From: Tahibacter harae
Lineage (GTDB): Bacteria; Pseudomonadota; Gammaproteobacteria; Xanthomonadales; Rhodanobacteraceae
NCBI RefSeq assembly: GCF_024437735.1
Contig: NZ_JANFQO010000021.1
Span: 38,381 to 102,380 of the forward strand
Reading direction: 5' to 3'
DNA length: 64,000 bases
Numbering within the stretch: position 1 is the first letter of the stretch; each line of letters begins with the position of its first letter. The notes below the pieces were generated by a model that was not told the origin of the DNA, did no database searches, and was given only the letters and a program-made list of their open reading frames with translations. Made by a program: the position numbers and the translations under genes. Below are positions 16,627-26,456 of this stretch, in pieces.

Positions 16627-18579
16627 ATGAGCGCTACCCCCGAAGGCCAGGCCCTTGCGCTGGCCTGGTTGAATCGAGTTTGCGCCGGCGTGCGCCGCTG
16701 GAGCCTGCTGGCTGTGGCCGCCGGCGTGGCGGCGAGCCTGGCCTTTGCCGGTTTCGCCTTCGCCGTCGCCGCGCTGGTCGCGGCCTGGCTGGGGCCGCCG
16801 GCGGCGCCGGACTGGCGCCTGCTGCTGCTGATACCGCTATTGTTGCTGCTGCGCAGCGCCTTGCTCGCCCTGCGCGACTGGGCCGGCGCGCGCGCCGCAG
16901 TGGCGTTGCGCGGACAGGTGCGCGGCGAGTTGCTGGATGCGCTACAGCGGCTGGGTCCGCTGCGCAGGCGCGCCGGTGACGACGGCGCGCTGGCGGCGCT
17001 GGTGCTGGAGCAGGTCGATGCGCTGGACGGCTATGTGTCGCGCTATCTGCCACAGCGCCATATCGCCGCGCTGGTGCCGTTGCTGCTGATGCTGCTGGCC
17101 CTGCCGCAGAGCTGGCTCGCGGCGCTGCTGCTCGCGGTCACCGCGCCCCTGATTCCCGTGTTCATGACCCTGGTCGGCTGGGGCGCGGCCGCGGCGGCCC
17201 AGGCCCAGGCCGCGGCGCTGGCGCGGCTCAGCGGCCAGTTCCTGGATCTGGTGCGCGGCCTGCCGACCTTGCGCCTGCTCGGCGCGGTCGAGCGCGGCGC
17301 GCAGCGCCTGGCGGCGACTGCGGCGGAATTCCGCCAGCGCAGCCTGGCGGTGCTGCGGCTGGCGTTCCTGTCTTCGGCGGTACTGGAGCTGTTCGCCGCA
17401 GTCAGCATCGCCATGCTCGCGCTGTATCTGGGCCTGGCCCTGCTGGGACGCATCGACATAGGCCATTACGGCCGGCCGTTGCGCCTGGATACCGCGCTGT
17501 TTCTGCTGCTGCTGGCGCCGGAATTCTTCGCGCCGCTGCGCCAGCTCGGCAGCGACTACCACGCCCGCGCCGACGCCTTGGCCGCGGCGGAAGCCCTGGC
17601 GGGTTTGCAGGCGAGGGCGGCGGAACGGGACGCGGCGCCGGCGAGTGCCACAGGGACGCCGGACGATTCGGCGGCGAAGCCGATGCCCATGGCATCGGAG
17701 CGGACTGCAGCGATGCCGGCCGAGCGGGCGCGGACTGCTGCGGCCGATGCATCGGCCGCAACGCTGGAACCCGCAGCGCCCGATGAGCGCAAGGTGCAGC
17801 GCAAGACGCCGGCACCGGATGCCCCTTCCGCGCCGGCTCGCGCTGGTGGCGTTGAAACCAGTCGCTACGATTCAACGCCGGCGGCCGCCGCGCCGGGCAT
17901 CGAATTCGACCACGTCAGCCTGCGCTATCCCGACGGCCGCCACGGCCTGTACGAGGTGAGCTTCCGCATCGGCGCCGGCGAGCACGTGCTGCTGCGCGGG
18001 CCCAGCGGCTCGGGCAAGACCTCGGTGCTGGCCCTGCTGGCCGGATTTATCGCGCCCACCAGCGGGCGCATCCTCATCGACGGCCAGGACCTGGCCACGC
18101 TGGACCGCGCCACCTGGTGGCGCCGCCTGGGCTGGCTGGAACAGCGCCCGGAATGGTTCCGTCTGGCGCTGCGCGACAACGTGCTGCTGGGCCTGGAGCG
18201 CGGCGACGAAGACCGGTTGTGGGCTGCGCTGCGGCAGGCCGGCCTGGACGCGGTGGTGCGCGCGCTGCCGCAGGGCGCGGACAGCGTGGCCGGCACCGCG
18301 GACGGCAGCCTTTCCGGCGGCCAGTTGCAGCGCCTGGCCCTGGCCCGCGCGCTGGCGCGCGATGCGCGGCTGTGGCTGCTGGACGAACCGCTGGCGCATC
18401 TGGATGCGGAAACCGCGCAGGAACTGCGCAGCACACTGGCGGCCGCCGGCCGCGGCCGCACCGTGCTGCTGGCCAGTCATGCGCCGGCGGAAAGCCGCTG
18501 GATCGCGCGGGAATTGCGCCTGGAACGCGGGCGCCTGTGTCACGACGGCGTGCCGGCGGCGCGGCAGGGTTGGATATGA
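16627..18579 (+). CDS. cydD: Thiol exporter ABC half-transporter CydD
   Basis: One half of the CydDC heterodimeric ABC exporter, needed for cytochrome bd assembly through export of glutathione/cysteine or heme handling. Six-helix transmembrane region covers about residues 20-330. The ATPase domain carries Walker A GPSGSGKTS near 458, signature LSGGQLQRLALARA near 561 and Walker B LWLLDEPLAHLD near 580, all intact. Oddity: between the membrane and ATPase domains is a low-complexity linker of some 80-90 residues rich in Ala, Pro, Thr and Met-Arg (about 335-420) with no counterpart in E. coli CydD. ATGA overlap with cydC. Confidence 0.94.
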   Translation: MSATPEGQALALAWLNRVCAGVRRWSLLAVAAGVAASLAFAGFAFAVAALVAAWLGPPAAPDWRLLLLIPLLLLLRSALLALRDWAGARAAVALRGQVRGELLDALQRLGPLRRRAGDDGALAALVLEQVDALDGYVSRYLPQRHIAALVPLLLMLLALPQSWLAALLLAVTAPLIPVFMTLVGWGAAAAAQAQAAALARLSGQFLDLVRGLPTLRLLGAVERGAQRLAATAAEFRQRSLAVLRLAFLSSAVLELFAAVSIAMLALYLGLALLGRIDIGHYGRPLRLDTALFLLLLAPEFFAPLRQLGSDYHARADALAAAEALAGLQARAAERDAAPASATGTPDDSAAKPMPMASERTAAMPAERARTAAADASAATLEPAAPDERKVQRKTPAPDAPSAPARAGGVETSRYDSTPAAAAPGIEFDHVSLRYPDGRHGLYEVSFRIGAGEHVLLRGPSGSGKTSVLALLAGFIAPTSGRILIDGQDLATLDRATWWRRLGWLEQRPEWFRLALRDNVLLGLERGDEDRLWAALRQAGLDAVVRALPQGADSVAGTADGSLSGGQLQRLALARALARDARLWLLDEPLAHLDAETAQELRSTLAAAGRGRTVLLASHAPAESRWIARELRLERGRLCHDGVPAARQGWI

Positions 18580-20291
18580 AAAAAGCAACTTTGCCGCAGA
18601 ATTTCAATCTCGCCGGTCTGCTGCGGCGGCAGTGGCCGCGGCTGGCGCTGGCCCTGCTGCTGGGCAGCGGCGCGCTGCTCGCGGCGCTGGCGCTGCTGGC
18701 CTATTCCGGACACTTCATCACCGCCACGGCCCTGGCCGGACTGGCCGCCGCGCCGCTGTTCGAGATCTTCCGGCCCGGCGCCATCATCCGTTTCCTCGCC
18801 CTGGCGCGCACCGCCGGACGCTACGGCGAGCGCCTGGTCGCGCACGATGCGGTGCTGGGCCTGATGGCGCAGTTGCGCGGCGAGCTGTACGCGCGCCTGG
18901 CGCGGCTGGCGCCGGAGCCGCTGGGGCGCTGGTCCGACGGCGACCTGCTGCAGCGCATCGTGGCCGATGTGGAACTGCTGACCCAGGCGCCGCTGCGCGC
19001 GGCCCTGCCGCTGCTGGGCGCGGTGCTGGTGCTGTCGCTGACGCTCGCGTTCCTGCTGCTCGTCGATGCGCACGCCGGCCTGGCGGCGGCGCTGTGCCTG
19101 CTGACCGCCGCCGTCGCGGTGCCGGCCTTCGCCGCGCGGCGCAGCCGGCGCGACGGCGCCGCGCTGGTGGCGCGCTATGCGCAGCGGCGCGAGGATCTGG
19201 TCGATGTCCTGCGCGGCCTGACCACGCTGCTGCTTTGCGGCGCCTGGCCGCAGCGGCGCGCGCAGTGGCAGCGGCAGGATCGCGCGGTGATCCGCGCGGA
19301 GCTGGCGCAGCGTCTGCGCGAATCATTCGGCATCAGCCTGGTCGTGCTGCTGGCCGGGATGGCCGCCTGGAGTTTCCTCGCCGTGGCGCGGCCGCAGTCC
19401 ACCGCGCAGGCGCCGCTGCTGGCCGCGGCCGTGCTCGCCGCGGTGGCCGCGCTGGAAGCGCTGGCGCCGGTCAGCGGCGCGCTGCTGGCCTGGGGCCGGG
19501 CGCGTGCGGCGGCGGCGCGGATCGACGCCTTGCTGCAGCAAGAGCCGGCGGTGCATTTTTCGCCGGCGTCTGCGCCGGTGTCGGGATCCCACGCCGGCGC
19601 TGTCGCCACAGCACCGGCGCATTCCGCCACGCTGCCCGCCGCTTGCGGCGCCGTGCAGTTGCGTGGCGTGCGCTATACCTATCCCGGCCGCCGCAGCGGC
19701 GTGATCGTGCCGGACCTGCGGCTGCCGGCCGGCGGCCGCCTGCTCGTCAGCGGTCCCAGCGGCGCGGGCAAGAGCACGCTGGCGGCGCTGCTGGCGCGGC
19801 TGATGGATGCCGACAGCGGCGCGATCGAACTGGACGGCGTCGATCTGCGCGACTACGACGAAGCTTCGCTGCGCCAGCGCGTGGCGTTGCAGCCGCAGCG
19901 GCCGCACCTGTTCGCGGCGTCGCTGGCAGAGAACCTGCGCCTGGCCGATCCCGGCGCCGACGAGGCGCGGTTGCGCGCGGTGCTGCGCGCGGTGGCGCTG
20001 GAGGAATTTCTCGCCGGCCTGCCGCAGGGGCTGGATACGCCGATCGGCGAATACGGCGCCGGGCTTTCCGGCGGCGAGGCGCGCCGGCTGGCGCTGGCGC
20101 GCACCTTGCTGCGCCCGGCGGCGCTGTTCGTGCTGGACGAACCGTTCGAGGGCCTGGACGAATCCACCCGGCAGCAGGTAGCCGCCGGCATCGAAGGCTG
20201 GCTGGCGGGGGCCTCGCTGGTGGTGATCTCCCATCAGGATGTGGCGTTGTCGGGCAGCGTCGTGCGACTGCGCCTGTCGGCGGCGCAATGA
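18576..20291 (+). CDS. cydC: Thiol exporter ABC half-transporter CydC
   Basis: Partner of CydD in the inner membrane. Membrane domain over roughly residues 15-300; ATPase domain with Walker A GPSGAGKST near 392, signature LSGGEARRLALAR near 497 and Walker B LFVLDEPFEGLDE near 518. A short Ala/Ser/Pro-rich linker (about 328-350) separates the domains, milder than that of CydD. The ATG at 18576 overlaps the cydD stop by 4 bp; the longer open frame upstream lies inside cydD. Last gene of the cyd operon, converging on the cytochrome b561 gene 57 bp away. Confidence 0.94.
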   Translation: MKKATLPQNFNLAGLLRRQWPRLALALLLGSGALLAALALLAYSGHFITATALAGLAAAPLFEIFRPGAIIRFLALARTAGRYGERLVAHDAVLGLMAQLRGELYARLARLAPEPLGRWSDGDLLQRIVADVELLTQAPLRAALPLLGAVLVLSLTLAFLLLVDAHAGLAAALCLLTAAVAVPAFAARRSRRDGAALVARYAQRREDLVDVLRGLTTLLLCGAWPQRRAQWQRQDRAVIRAELAQRLRESFGISLVVLLAGMAAWSFLAVARPQSTAQAPLLAAAVLAAVAALEALAPVSGALLAWGRARAAAARIDALLQQEPAVHFSPASAPVSGSHAGAVATAPAHSATLPAACGAVQLRGVRYTYPGRRSGVIVPDLRLPAGGRLLVSGPSGAGKSTLAALLARLMDADSGAIELDGVDLRDYDEASLRQRVALQPQRPHLFAASLAENLRLADPGADEARLRAVLRAVALEEFLAGLPQGLDTPIGEYGAGLSGGEARRLALARTLLRPAALFVLDEPFEGLDESTRQQVAAGIEGWLAGASLVVISHQDVALSGSVVRLRLSAAQ

Positions 20292-20348
20292 CGAGTTCCA
20301 GCTTTGTATTTCCGGTGGATTCGATTCCGGCAAGGCGGCGGACTGCGT

Positions 20349-21005
20349 TCAATCCGGCGCGGACCTTCCCCTGGCCATGCTGGAAAACACGCCGTCCCGC
20401 CGCACCCAGGCGTGGAACAGCGCCGCGGCCAGGTGCAAGAGCACTGTCGCGAACAGCAGTTTCGCCAGCCAGCCATGCGCCGTGCGCAGTACGGCGTACA
20501 GCGTGACGTCCTGCGGCAGCAGCGGCGGCAGATGCAAGCCGCCGATCATTTCCACCGGATAGCCGCCGGCCGACAGCATGGCCCAGCCGATCAGCGGCAT
20601 GGCGATGAACAGCGCATACAGCAGCCAGTGCGAGGCGACGGCGGCGCGGGCCTGCCAGCGCGGCAGGTCCGCCGGCAGCGGCGGCGGCGGATGGCGCAGG
20701 CGGTTGCCCAGGCGCAGCAGGGCGAGCGCGAGGATGGCGATGCCCAGCGGCCGGTGCAGGTCCACCATCCAGGGGCGGTTGTGCACCGAGGCCATCATGG
20801 CGACGCCGACGAACAGCATGGCCAGGATCAGCGGCGCCATCAGCCAATGCAGCAGGCGGGCGGCGGCGTTGAAATGGGCGGGTACCGGAAGCTGCGTCGG
20901 CGCGCCCGCAACGGCGGCGCCCTGTGCAGAGGGGGCAGACGACGGCGCCGATGCGGCAGGGATGGAGTGCACGGCCGCTGCGGCGGTGCTTTCGTCGGTG
21001 CTCAT
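20349..21005 (-). CDS. Cytochrome b561-type membrane protein
   Basis: 218-residue diheme cytochrome b561 family protein of the inner membrane. After a ~45-residue Ala/Ser/Pro-rich cytoplasmic leader come four hydrophobic helices with candidate heme-ligand histidines in ARLLHWLM, DLHRPLG, ASHWLLY and LLHLAAALFHAW. Such proteins pass electrons from quinols to periplasmic partners. The ATG at 21005 overlaps the stop of the upstream peroxidase gene by 4 bp (ATGA), so the two are probably made together and the b561 may reduce the peroxidase. Confidence 0.9.
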   Translation of the reverse strand: MSTDESTAAAAVHSIPAASAPSSAPSAQGAAVAGAPTQLPVPAHFNAAARLLHWLMAPLILAMLFVGVAMMASVHNRPWMVDLHRPLGIAILALALLRLGNRLRHPPPPLPADLPRWQARAAVASHWLLYALFIAMPLIGWAMLSAGGYPVEMIGGLHLPPLLPQDVTLYAVLRTAHGWLAKLLFATVLLHLAAALFHAWVRRDGVFSSMARGRSAPD

Positions 21006-22141
21006 TGCTGCGCTCCCGTTGCGGTCGCCTGTGTCCTGCCGAAGGCAATCTCGCGCTCGCGCCGGTTGAACGAATGCGCATACACGGCCGAGCGCGCGGC
21101 CAGGACGGGATCGTCCGAGGCGCTGATGCCGCGCGGGAGGATCAGCGGATCGTAGTTGATGTCGCGGCAGGGGCCGCCGGCCTGGGGCTGGCTGGCGTCC
21201 AGCGTCAGCGTGCCGGCGACGATCTGCTCGCGCGCTTCGGGCCAGGGCTGGGACGGATCGTTGACCGGATCGCCGGGCGCGGCGACGGTCAGCACCAGAT
21301 CCCAGCGCAGCGGGCCCTGGGCGAGACGCGCGGCCAGATCCTGCTGCAGGAAATCCGCATCGGCCTGTTCGCGCTGTTCGGGGCTCAGCGGCTCGAACGC
21401 GGCCTGCGGACGGAATGACCAGCGCACGAAATGTTCGCTGCCGTCGGCGGCGTGGAAGCGGAAGGCGTTGACGCCGTTGTACGGCGTATTGGCCCAGCTG
21501 TTGGACCAGGGCGCGCTCCTGGCCCACTCCTGGAATTTGCGGGCTTCGGGAAAGCGCCGCGCGAAGTCGGCCTGGCGCGCGGGATCGGGTTTGCCGGTGG
21601 CGGGGTCGGGCAGGCTGGCTTCGGCCTGGGCCTGGAAACCTTCGGGCGTGGCGACGACGAAGAACGGAAAACTGTTCATGGCCGTGCGCCATTCCTGGCC
21701 GTCGTCGCTGCGCAGCAGCAGGGCCAGGCTGCGCACGCGCGCCTTGGCCTCGGGCGCCTGCGGACTGCCGCCGCCGATGGACAGGCGGCCCAGCACCGGC
21801 GTTTCCGTCTGGGCGAACACGCGCGCCGTGGAGAGCTTCTGCGCCGCGCCGTTGCCGCGGAAAACGCCGCTGACGCAGACCCCTTTGCTGTGTGCGCGGC
21901 GGAAGCCGGGGTGATTGCCGCCGCCGGCTTCGATGGTGTCGGTCATCTGCTGCGCCGTGAGGCGGCCGCCGGTCCAGCCGGCGGCCCAGGCCAGCGCAGC
22001 GCCCAGGCTCAGCACGATGGCGCCTATGCCCAGCAGCGGCAGCAGTGGCGGGCGCGGAGTGGATCCGCCGCCGCCGGCCGCGGCCGGCGGGCGTGGATGA
22101 TCCGGCGCAGGAGCGGGCGGTGCGGTATCGGGCTCGGGCAT
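21002..22141 (-). CDS. Membrane-anchored catalase-family (SrpA-like) peroxidase
   Basis: Small heme catalase-fold protein of the SrpA/catalase-related peroxidase family. A Pro/Gly-rich N-terminus is followed by one transmembrane helix (about 34-54), which should place the catalytic domain in the periplasm. Distal histidine His84 sits in GFRRAHSKGVC; the proximal heme tyrosine is Tyr354 in RSAVYAHSFNRRER. Core motif QTETPVLGRLSIGGGSP is present. The 379 residues are shorter than true catalases. Start at 22141 has GAGGATC upstream; a start 9 codons earlier is possible. Overlap with cytochrome b561 suggests peroxide detoxification driven by quinol-derived electrons. Confidence 0.92.
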   Translation of the reverse strand: MPEPDTAPPAPAPDHPRPPAAAGGGGSTPRPPLLPLLGIGAIVLSLGAALAWAAGWTGGRLTAQQMTDTIEAGGGNHPGFRRAHSKGVCVSGVFRGNGAAQKLSTARVFAQTETPVLGRLSIGGGSPQAPEAKARVRSLALLLRSDDGQEWRTAMNSFPFFVVATPEGFQAQAEASLPDPATGKPDPARQADFARRFPEARKFQEWARSAPWSNSWANTPYNGVNAFRFHAADGSEHFVRWSFRPQAAFEPLSPEQREQADADFLQQDLAARLAQGPLRWDLVLTVAAPGDPVNDPSQPWPEAREQIVAGTLTLDASQPQAGGPCRDINYDPLILPRGISASDDPVLAARSAVYAHSFNRREREIAFGRTQATATGAQQ

Positions 22142-22352
22142 GGCGTGATCCTCGGATCGGCGGGGCACGGAATTCGGGCGCTGCCGGTTGCCGCGACCGG
22201 CAGCCGGCTAGTGGGCCGCACGCGATCCGGTGTCAAGCACCCGCTGTCTGGGCCGGATCGGCGGCGGCACGTTGCCGCGGGCGCGCACGGCGCGCCGTTC
22301 GCCGCATAGGAACGGCGCAGGCGGCGATTTCTTTCAGGCGAGAACGGCGCCG

Positions 22353-23669
22353 TTACTTCGCCGCCGGCGTCACCCGCCAGATCACGTTGCCCACGTCGTC
22401 GGCCACCAGCAGCGCGCCCTTGCGGTCCAGCGCCACGCCGACCGGGCGGCCCTGGGCGTTGCCTTTGTCGTCGAGGAAGCCGCCCAGCACGTCGCGCGGC
22501 ACGCCGCTGGGCTTTCCATTGGAAAAAGGCACAAAAATAACCTTGTAGCCGCTGGGCGGCTTGCGGTTCCACGAGCCGTGCTGGCCGATGAAGGCGCCGG
22601 CGCCGAACGGTGCGGCGAGCAGGCCGTCGCCGTTGAAGGCCAGGCCCAGCGAGGCGGTATGCGCGCCCAGGGCGTAGTCCGGCACCACGGTCTTGGCGAC
22701 CAGTTCGGGCTGCTGCGGTTCCACGCGCTTGTCCACGTGGGCGCCGAAATAGCTGTACGGCCAGCCGTAGAAGGCACCGTCGCGCACCGCGGTCAGATAG
22801 TCGGGCACCAGGTCGTTGCCCAGCTCGTCGCGTTCGTTGACCACGGCCCAGAGCGCGCCGCTGTGCGGCTCCCAGTCCAGGCCCACGGGATTGCGCAGGC
22901 CGGTGGCGTAGGGCCGGGTTTCGCCGCTGACGCGGTCTATCTGCAGGATGCGCGCGCGATCGCCTTCCTTGTCGATGCCGCCTTCGGCGATGTTGCTGTT
23001 GGAACCGACGCCGACGTACAGATACTTGCCGTCCTTGCTCGCGAGCAGGCTCTTGGTCCAGTGGTGGTTGAGCGGGCCGGGACCGTGCGGCAGCTCGGCC
23101 ACTTTCGTCGCTGCCGCGCCGATCTGGGTTTCGCCGGCGCGGTAGGCGTAGCGGACCAGCGAATCCGCATTGGCGACGTAGAGGCTGCCGTCGACCAGGG
23201 TCATGCCGAAGGGCGAGCTGAGGCCCTGCAGCAGTACGCTGCGCTGCTCGGCCGTGCCGTCGCCGTCGGCATCGCGCAGCAGGGTGATGCGGTTGGGGCT
23301 GGGCACGGCGGCGCCGGCCTTCTGCGAGGCGGATTTCATCACCGTGCCCTTGATGCCCTTGGTCGCGCGCGAATCGGGCGGCGCGTTGGTCTCGGCCACG
23401 AGCACGTCGCCGTTGGGCAGCACGTACAGCCAGCGCGGATGGTCCAGGCCGCGGGCGAAGGCCTGCACGCTCAGGCCGGCGGCGGCGCGGGGCTTGGCCT
23501 CGCCCGACCAGCCGGTGGCCGGGGCGATGTCCACCACGGGGATCAGGGAGCGGTCGGGCTCGGGCAATTCCGGATCCGGGCCGTAGCCGGCCGGCATGTC
23601 CTGGGCCTGCGCGGCGGCGGCCGGCAGTGCGAGCAGCATGTGCAGGATTGCCAATTTATAGTTTTTCAT
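22353..23669 (-). CDS. PQQ-type sugar (sorbosone) dehydrogenase family protein
   Basis: 438-residue periplasmic six-bladed beta-propeller of the sorbosone/glucose dehydrogenase family. A signal peptide spans about residues 1-22. Propeller motifs: [97 protein letters not shown] and [27 protein letters not shown]. The last segment is strongly conserved in the family. The substrate is unknown, and many members are not proven enzymes. No PQQ biosynthesis genes are in the window. It is monocistronic as far as can be seen. Confidence 0.9.
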   Translation of the reverse strand: MKNYKLAILHMLLALPAAAAQAQDMPAGYGPDPELPEPDRSLIPVVDIAPATGWSGEAKPRAAAGLSVQAFARGLDHPRWLYVLPNGDVLVAETNAPPDSRATKGIKGTVMKSASQKAGAAVPSPNRITLLRDADGDGTAEQRSVLLQGLSSPFGMTLVDGSLYVANADSLVRYAYRAGETQIGAAATKVAELPHGPGPLNHHWTKSLLASKDGKYLYVGVGSNSNIAEGGIDKEGDRARILQIDRVSGETRPYATGLRNPVGLDWEPHSGALWAVVNERDELGNDLVPDYLTAVRDGAFYGWPYSYFGAHVDKRVEPQQPELVAKTVVPDYALGAHTASLGLAFNGDGLLAAPFGAGAFIGQHGSWNRKPPSGYKVIFVPFSNGKPSGVPRDVLGGFLDDKGNAQGRPVGVALDRKGALLVADDVGNVIWRVTPAAK

Positions 23670-23796
23670 GAGCGTGCTCCTGGCGTCGCGGACGGCGGGA
23701 GACGCGGCCGCACGGCACAGGCGCGGCCGGTCGGCTGCATACGCTGCGCCGCGCGGCGTTGGCGCGGCGTGATTGCGGAGTCAGGCGTGGATGCGC

Positions 23797-24303
23797 TCAG
23801 CCGGCCTCGTCGTAGTCGATGGCGAGCACGACATAGCTCATGCGGCCGCCCGGCAGCTCCGCGCCGAACTCGTCGTCGACGCGCTTCTTCAGCGCGGCGC
23901 GGGCGAGCGGGGAGTCAATGCTGATCCAGCCCCTGGGCGCGTCGGTCTCGTCCGGACCTACGATGCGCAGGCGCTGCTCGCGGCCGGCCTGGTCCTCCAG
24001 CGTGATCCAGGCGCCGAAGTAGATCGCGCCGCGGTCGCTGGGGGCGGGCGGGGCTATGCGCAGGGATTCCAGGCGCTTGCCCAGGTAGCGCACGCGCCGG
24101 TCGATCTCGCCGAGTTGCTTTTTGCGATAGGTGTACTCGGCGTTCTCCGAGCGGTCGCCCTCGGCCGCGGCGGCGGCCAGGGCGCGCACCACTTCCGGGC
24201 GGCGTTCGCGCCAGAGGTGATCCAGCTCGGCCTTGAGTCGTTCATGGCCTTCGCGCGTGATCAGGGCGGTGGAGGCGGCTTGCGGCGGGCGCCAGCGTCC
24301 CAT
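23797..24303 (-). CDS. greB: Transcript cleavage factor GreB
   Basis: 168-residue Gre factor that rescues backtracked RNA polymerase by stimulating transcript cleavage. The N-terminal coiled coil carries the acidic tip within [32 protein letters not shown]; the C-terminal FKBP-like domain includes the GREB-like DEFGAEL and [10 protein letters not shown]. Absence of the usual Gly-D-N-P style of GreA and the basic patch pattern favours GreB. Start ATG at 24303. On the minus strand a TTGCAT/TACTCT pair upstream may be the promoter. Divergent from the rhomboid gene. Confidence 0.93.
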   Translation of the reverse strand: MGRWRPPQAASTALITREGHERLKAELDHLWRERRPEVVRALAAAAAEGDRSENAEYTYRKKQLGEIDRRVRYLGKRLESLRIAPPAPSDRGAIYFGAWITLEDQAGREQRLRIVGPDETDAPRGWISIDSPLARAALKKRVDDEFGAELPGGRMSYVVLAIDYDEAG

Positions 24304-24415
24304 GACGTTTCTCTCCGGAACGGGGAGCGGAGAGTAGGAGCCTGCCGGGGCCGAATGCAACGCCGCGCCGCGGCGGCGTTGCGCGTAGAATCCGCCCGTT
24401 CCCGGGGGAATCCAC

Positions 24416-25888
24416 TTGCTCATCCTGCCGCTGCACCGCCCGTTCAGCCGGGCGAATTTCCCGTTCGCGACCATCGCCCTGGTGCTGGCCAACGTCTTCG
24501 TCTTCCTGTTCCTGCAGGGGCCGGACGATGCGCTTGCCGAAAAGGCCATGACCTACTACGGCCAGACCGGGTTGGGACGGGTGGAAATGCCGCTGTACCA
24601 GCAATGGCTGCAGCAGCACCCGGACAAGCGGCGCGAGGAAATGCTCGCGCGACTGGGGGACGAGGGCTCCGGCCTGGTCGGCTATCTGATCCAGCACGAT
24701 GCTGCCTTCCTCGCCGAGCTGCGCGGCGACCGCCTGATAACGCCGGCGGATGAGCGCTACGCGCAGTGGAAACCGGCGCGGAGCGAGTTCGACCGCCTGT
24801 GGAGCCTGCGCTTCGAGGACCGGCATGTGCTGCACTACTCGGAGCTGGAACCCGCGCGCCTGTTCAGTGCGATGTTCCTGCATGGGGATTTCGGTCATCT
24901 GTTCGGCAACATGCTGTTCCTGGTGTTGCTGGGGTTGCTGGTCGAAGGCGCGCTGGGGCCGGGGCTGTTCCTGGCGGTGTATCTGCTCGGCGGCGTGGGC
25001 GGTTCGCTGTTTTCGCTGTGGTGGCGCTGGGGCGACAGCGGCGCCATGCTCGGCGCTTCCGGCGCCATCGCCGCACTGATGGGCGCCTATTGCGTGCTGT
25101 GGGGCCTGCGCAAGGTGCGCGTGTTCTGGTGGGCCTTCGTGGTGTTCGATTATTCCCGCATCACCGCGCTGTGGCTGCTGCCATTCTGGCTGGGCTGGGA
25201 GCTGTTCAACCTGCTCGCCAACGGCGATGCCGGCGTGGGCTTCGACGCCCATGCCGGCGGCATCATGAGCGGCGCCCTGCTGGCCTGGGGCGTGCGCGCG
25301 CTGGGCTGGGAGCGGCGCGACTTCCTGGATGAAGACGTCAAGGCCGACGCCGCCCAGGCCCATGCCGACACGCTCAAGCTCGCCCACGGCCACCTGGGCA
25401 AGCTGGAAGTGGTGCAGGCGCGCAAGCTGCTGGAGGAACTGGACCAGGCCGGCCCGCCGTCGCTGGATGTGCGCGTCGCGCTGTACCGCTGCGCGCGTTA
25501 TGCGCGCCAGCCCGCGGCACTGCGCGAGGCGGTGAAGCGTGTGCTCGAACTGCCGCTGGTCGACGCGGCGACGGTGCACAAGGTCAAGAGCGTGCTGGAT
25601 GATTTCCGCAAGGTCGAGCCCCAGGGCCTGGCGCTGGAACCGGCACAGCAGCTGCAACTGGCGCGGGCCTGGTTCCGTATCGGTGCCCAGGCCGAGGCGG
25701 ACCAGCTGCTGGGCGAACTGGCCGCCCGCGCGCCGGACCAGCCCGGCCTGGCCGAACTGTGCTGGCAGCTGGCCCAGCGCGCGCGCGAAGGTTCGGCCGA
25801 ATGGCGCGCGCGGCTGGACCTGATCGTGCGGCATTGCCCCGGCAGCGCGCTGGCGCCCAAGGCGCGGTTCCTGCTGAGCCAGGCCTGA
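24416..25888 (+). CDS. Rhomboid-family intramembrane serine protease, 490 aa, TTG start
   Basis: Membrane protease cleaving within or near transmembrane helices. Catalytic dyad visible: Ser215 in [15 protein letters not shown] and His279 in [32 protein letters not shown] is the rhomboid helix 2 motif. Two oddities: a ~100-residue soluble insertion between helix 1 and helix 2 (about 38-140), and a ~180-residue cytoplasmic C-terminus (310-490) of TPR-like helices. The first codon is TTG at 24416, preceded by GGGGGAA; no ATG or GTG gives the conserved N-terminus [19 protein letters not shown]. Substrate unknown. Confidence 0.92.
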   Translation: MLILPLHRPFSRANFPFATIALVLANVFVFLFLQGPDDALAEKAMTYYGQTGLGRVEMPLYQQWLQQHPDKRREEMLARLGDEGSGLVGYLIQHDAAFLAELRGDRLITPADERYAQWKPARSEFDRLWSLRFEDRHVLHYSELEPARLFSAMFLHGDFGHLFGNMLFLVLLGLLVEGALGPGLFLAVYLLGGVGGSLFSLWWRWGDSGAMLGASGAIAALMGAYCVLWGLRKVRVFWWAFVVFDYSRITALWLLPFWLGWELFNLLANGDAGVGFDAHAGGIMSGALLAWGVRALGWERRDFLDEDVKADAAQAHADTLKLAHGHLGKLEVVQARKLLEELDQAGPPSLDVRVALYRCARYARQPAALREAVKRVLELPLVDAATVHKVKSVLDDFRKVEPQGLALEPAQQLQLARAWFRIGAQAEADQLLGELAARAPDQPGLAELCWQLAQRAREGSAEWRARLDLIVRHCPGSALAPKARFLLSQA

Positions 25889-25894
25889 GCGGCG

Positions 25895-26290
25895 TCAGCG
25901 CGCGAACTGGGCGAAGGTGACGAAGTGCCCGCCCGGTTCGCGGTAGCCGATCTCGACGGCGCCGTAGAACGTGGTGCGCCGCTGCAGCACGATCTCGCAG
26001 CCTTCGAGCGCGGCGGCGGTCTTGTCTATGTCCTCGACCTCGACGAAAAGCCAGGTCTTGTCGCCGTGGAAATGCTGCGCATGGGTGGGCGCGTCGCTCT
26101 CGACCGAGGCCACGGTCTGCAGCATCACCTCGACCGAATCCTTCTGCAGGATCACGAAACCCAGCGCATCGCCTTCCGGCACTTCGACGGTGAGCTGGAA
26201 GCCGAGACGGTCGCGCCAGAAATCCAGGCTGGGTTCTATGGCCTGGACGAACAGCACCGGCGTGCTGCGGCGGATGACAGGTGTGCTCAT
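25895..26290 (-). CDS. VOC-superfamily (glyoxalase/bleomycin-resistance-like) protein
   Basis: 131-residue single vicinal-oxygen-chelate domain made of paired beta-alpha-beta-beta-beta units: TPVLFVQAIEPSLDFWRDRLGFQLTVEV at the N-terminus and LFVEVEDIDKTAAALEG...GAVEIGYREPGGHFVTFAQF at the C-terminus. The typical metal ligands are only partly evident, so it may be a binding rather than catalytic member. Start ATG at 26290; upstream frame is noncoding. It converges on the rhomboid gene with a 6-bp gap. Substrate cannot be predicted. Confidence 0.82.
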   Translation of the reverse strand: MSTPVIRRSTPVLFVQAIEPSLDFWRDRLGFQLTVEVPEGDALGFVILQKDSVEVMLQTVASVESDAPTHAQHFHGDKTWLFVEVEDIDKTAAALEGCEIVLQRRTTFYGAVEIGYREPGGHFVTFAQFAR

Positions 26291-26456
26291 GCGGTATCTC
26301 CTGGTCTGGACGGAAAACGGATGGACGGGAGGCGGGCGGGTTTGCGCCGGCGGCCGCTGCGCCGCGGCACCCGGACGCGGGACCGTGTTCAGGCCCTGCT
26401 GGAGGCGATGATAGACTCCGCCCCCTGCCAACATGGTGTCAGCAGGGAGTCGGGGT

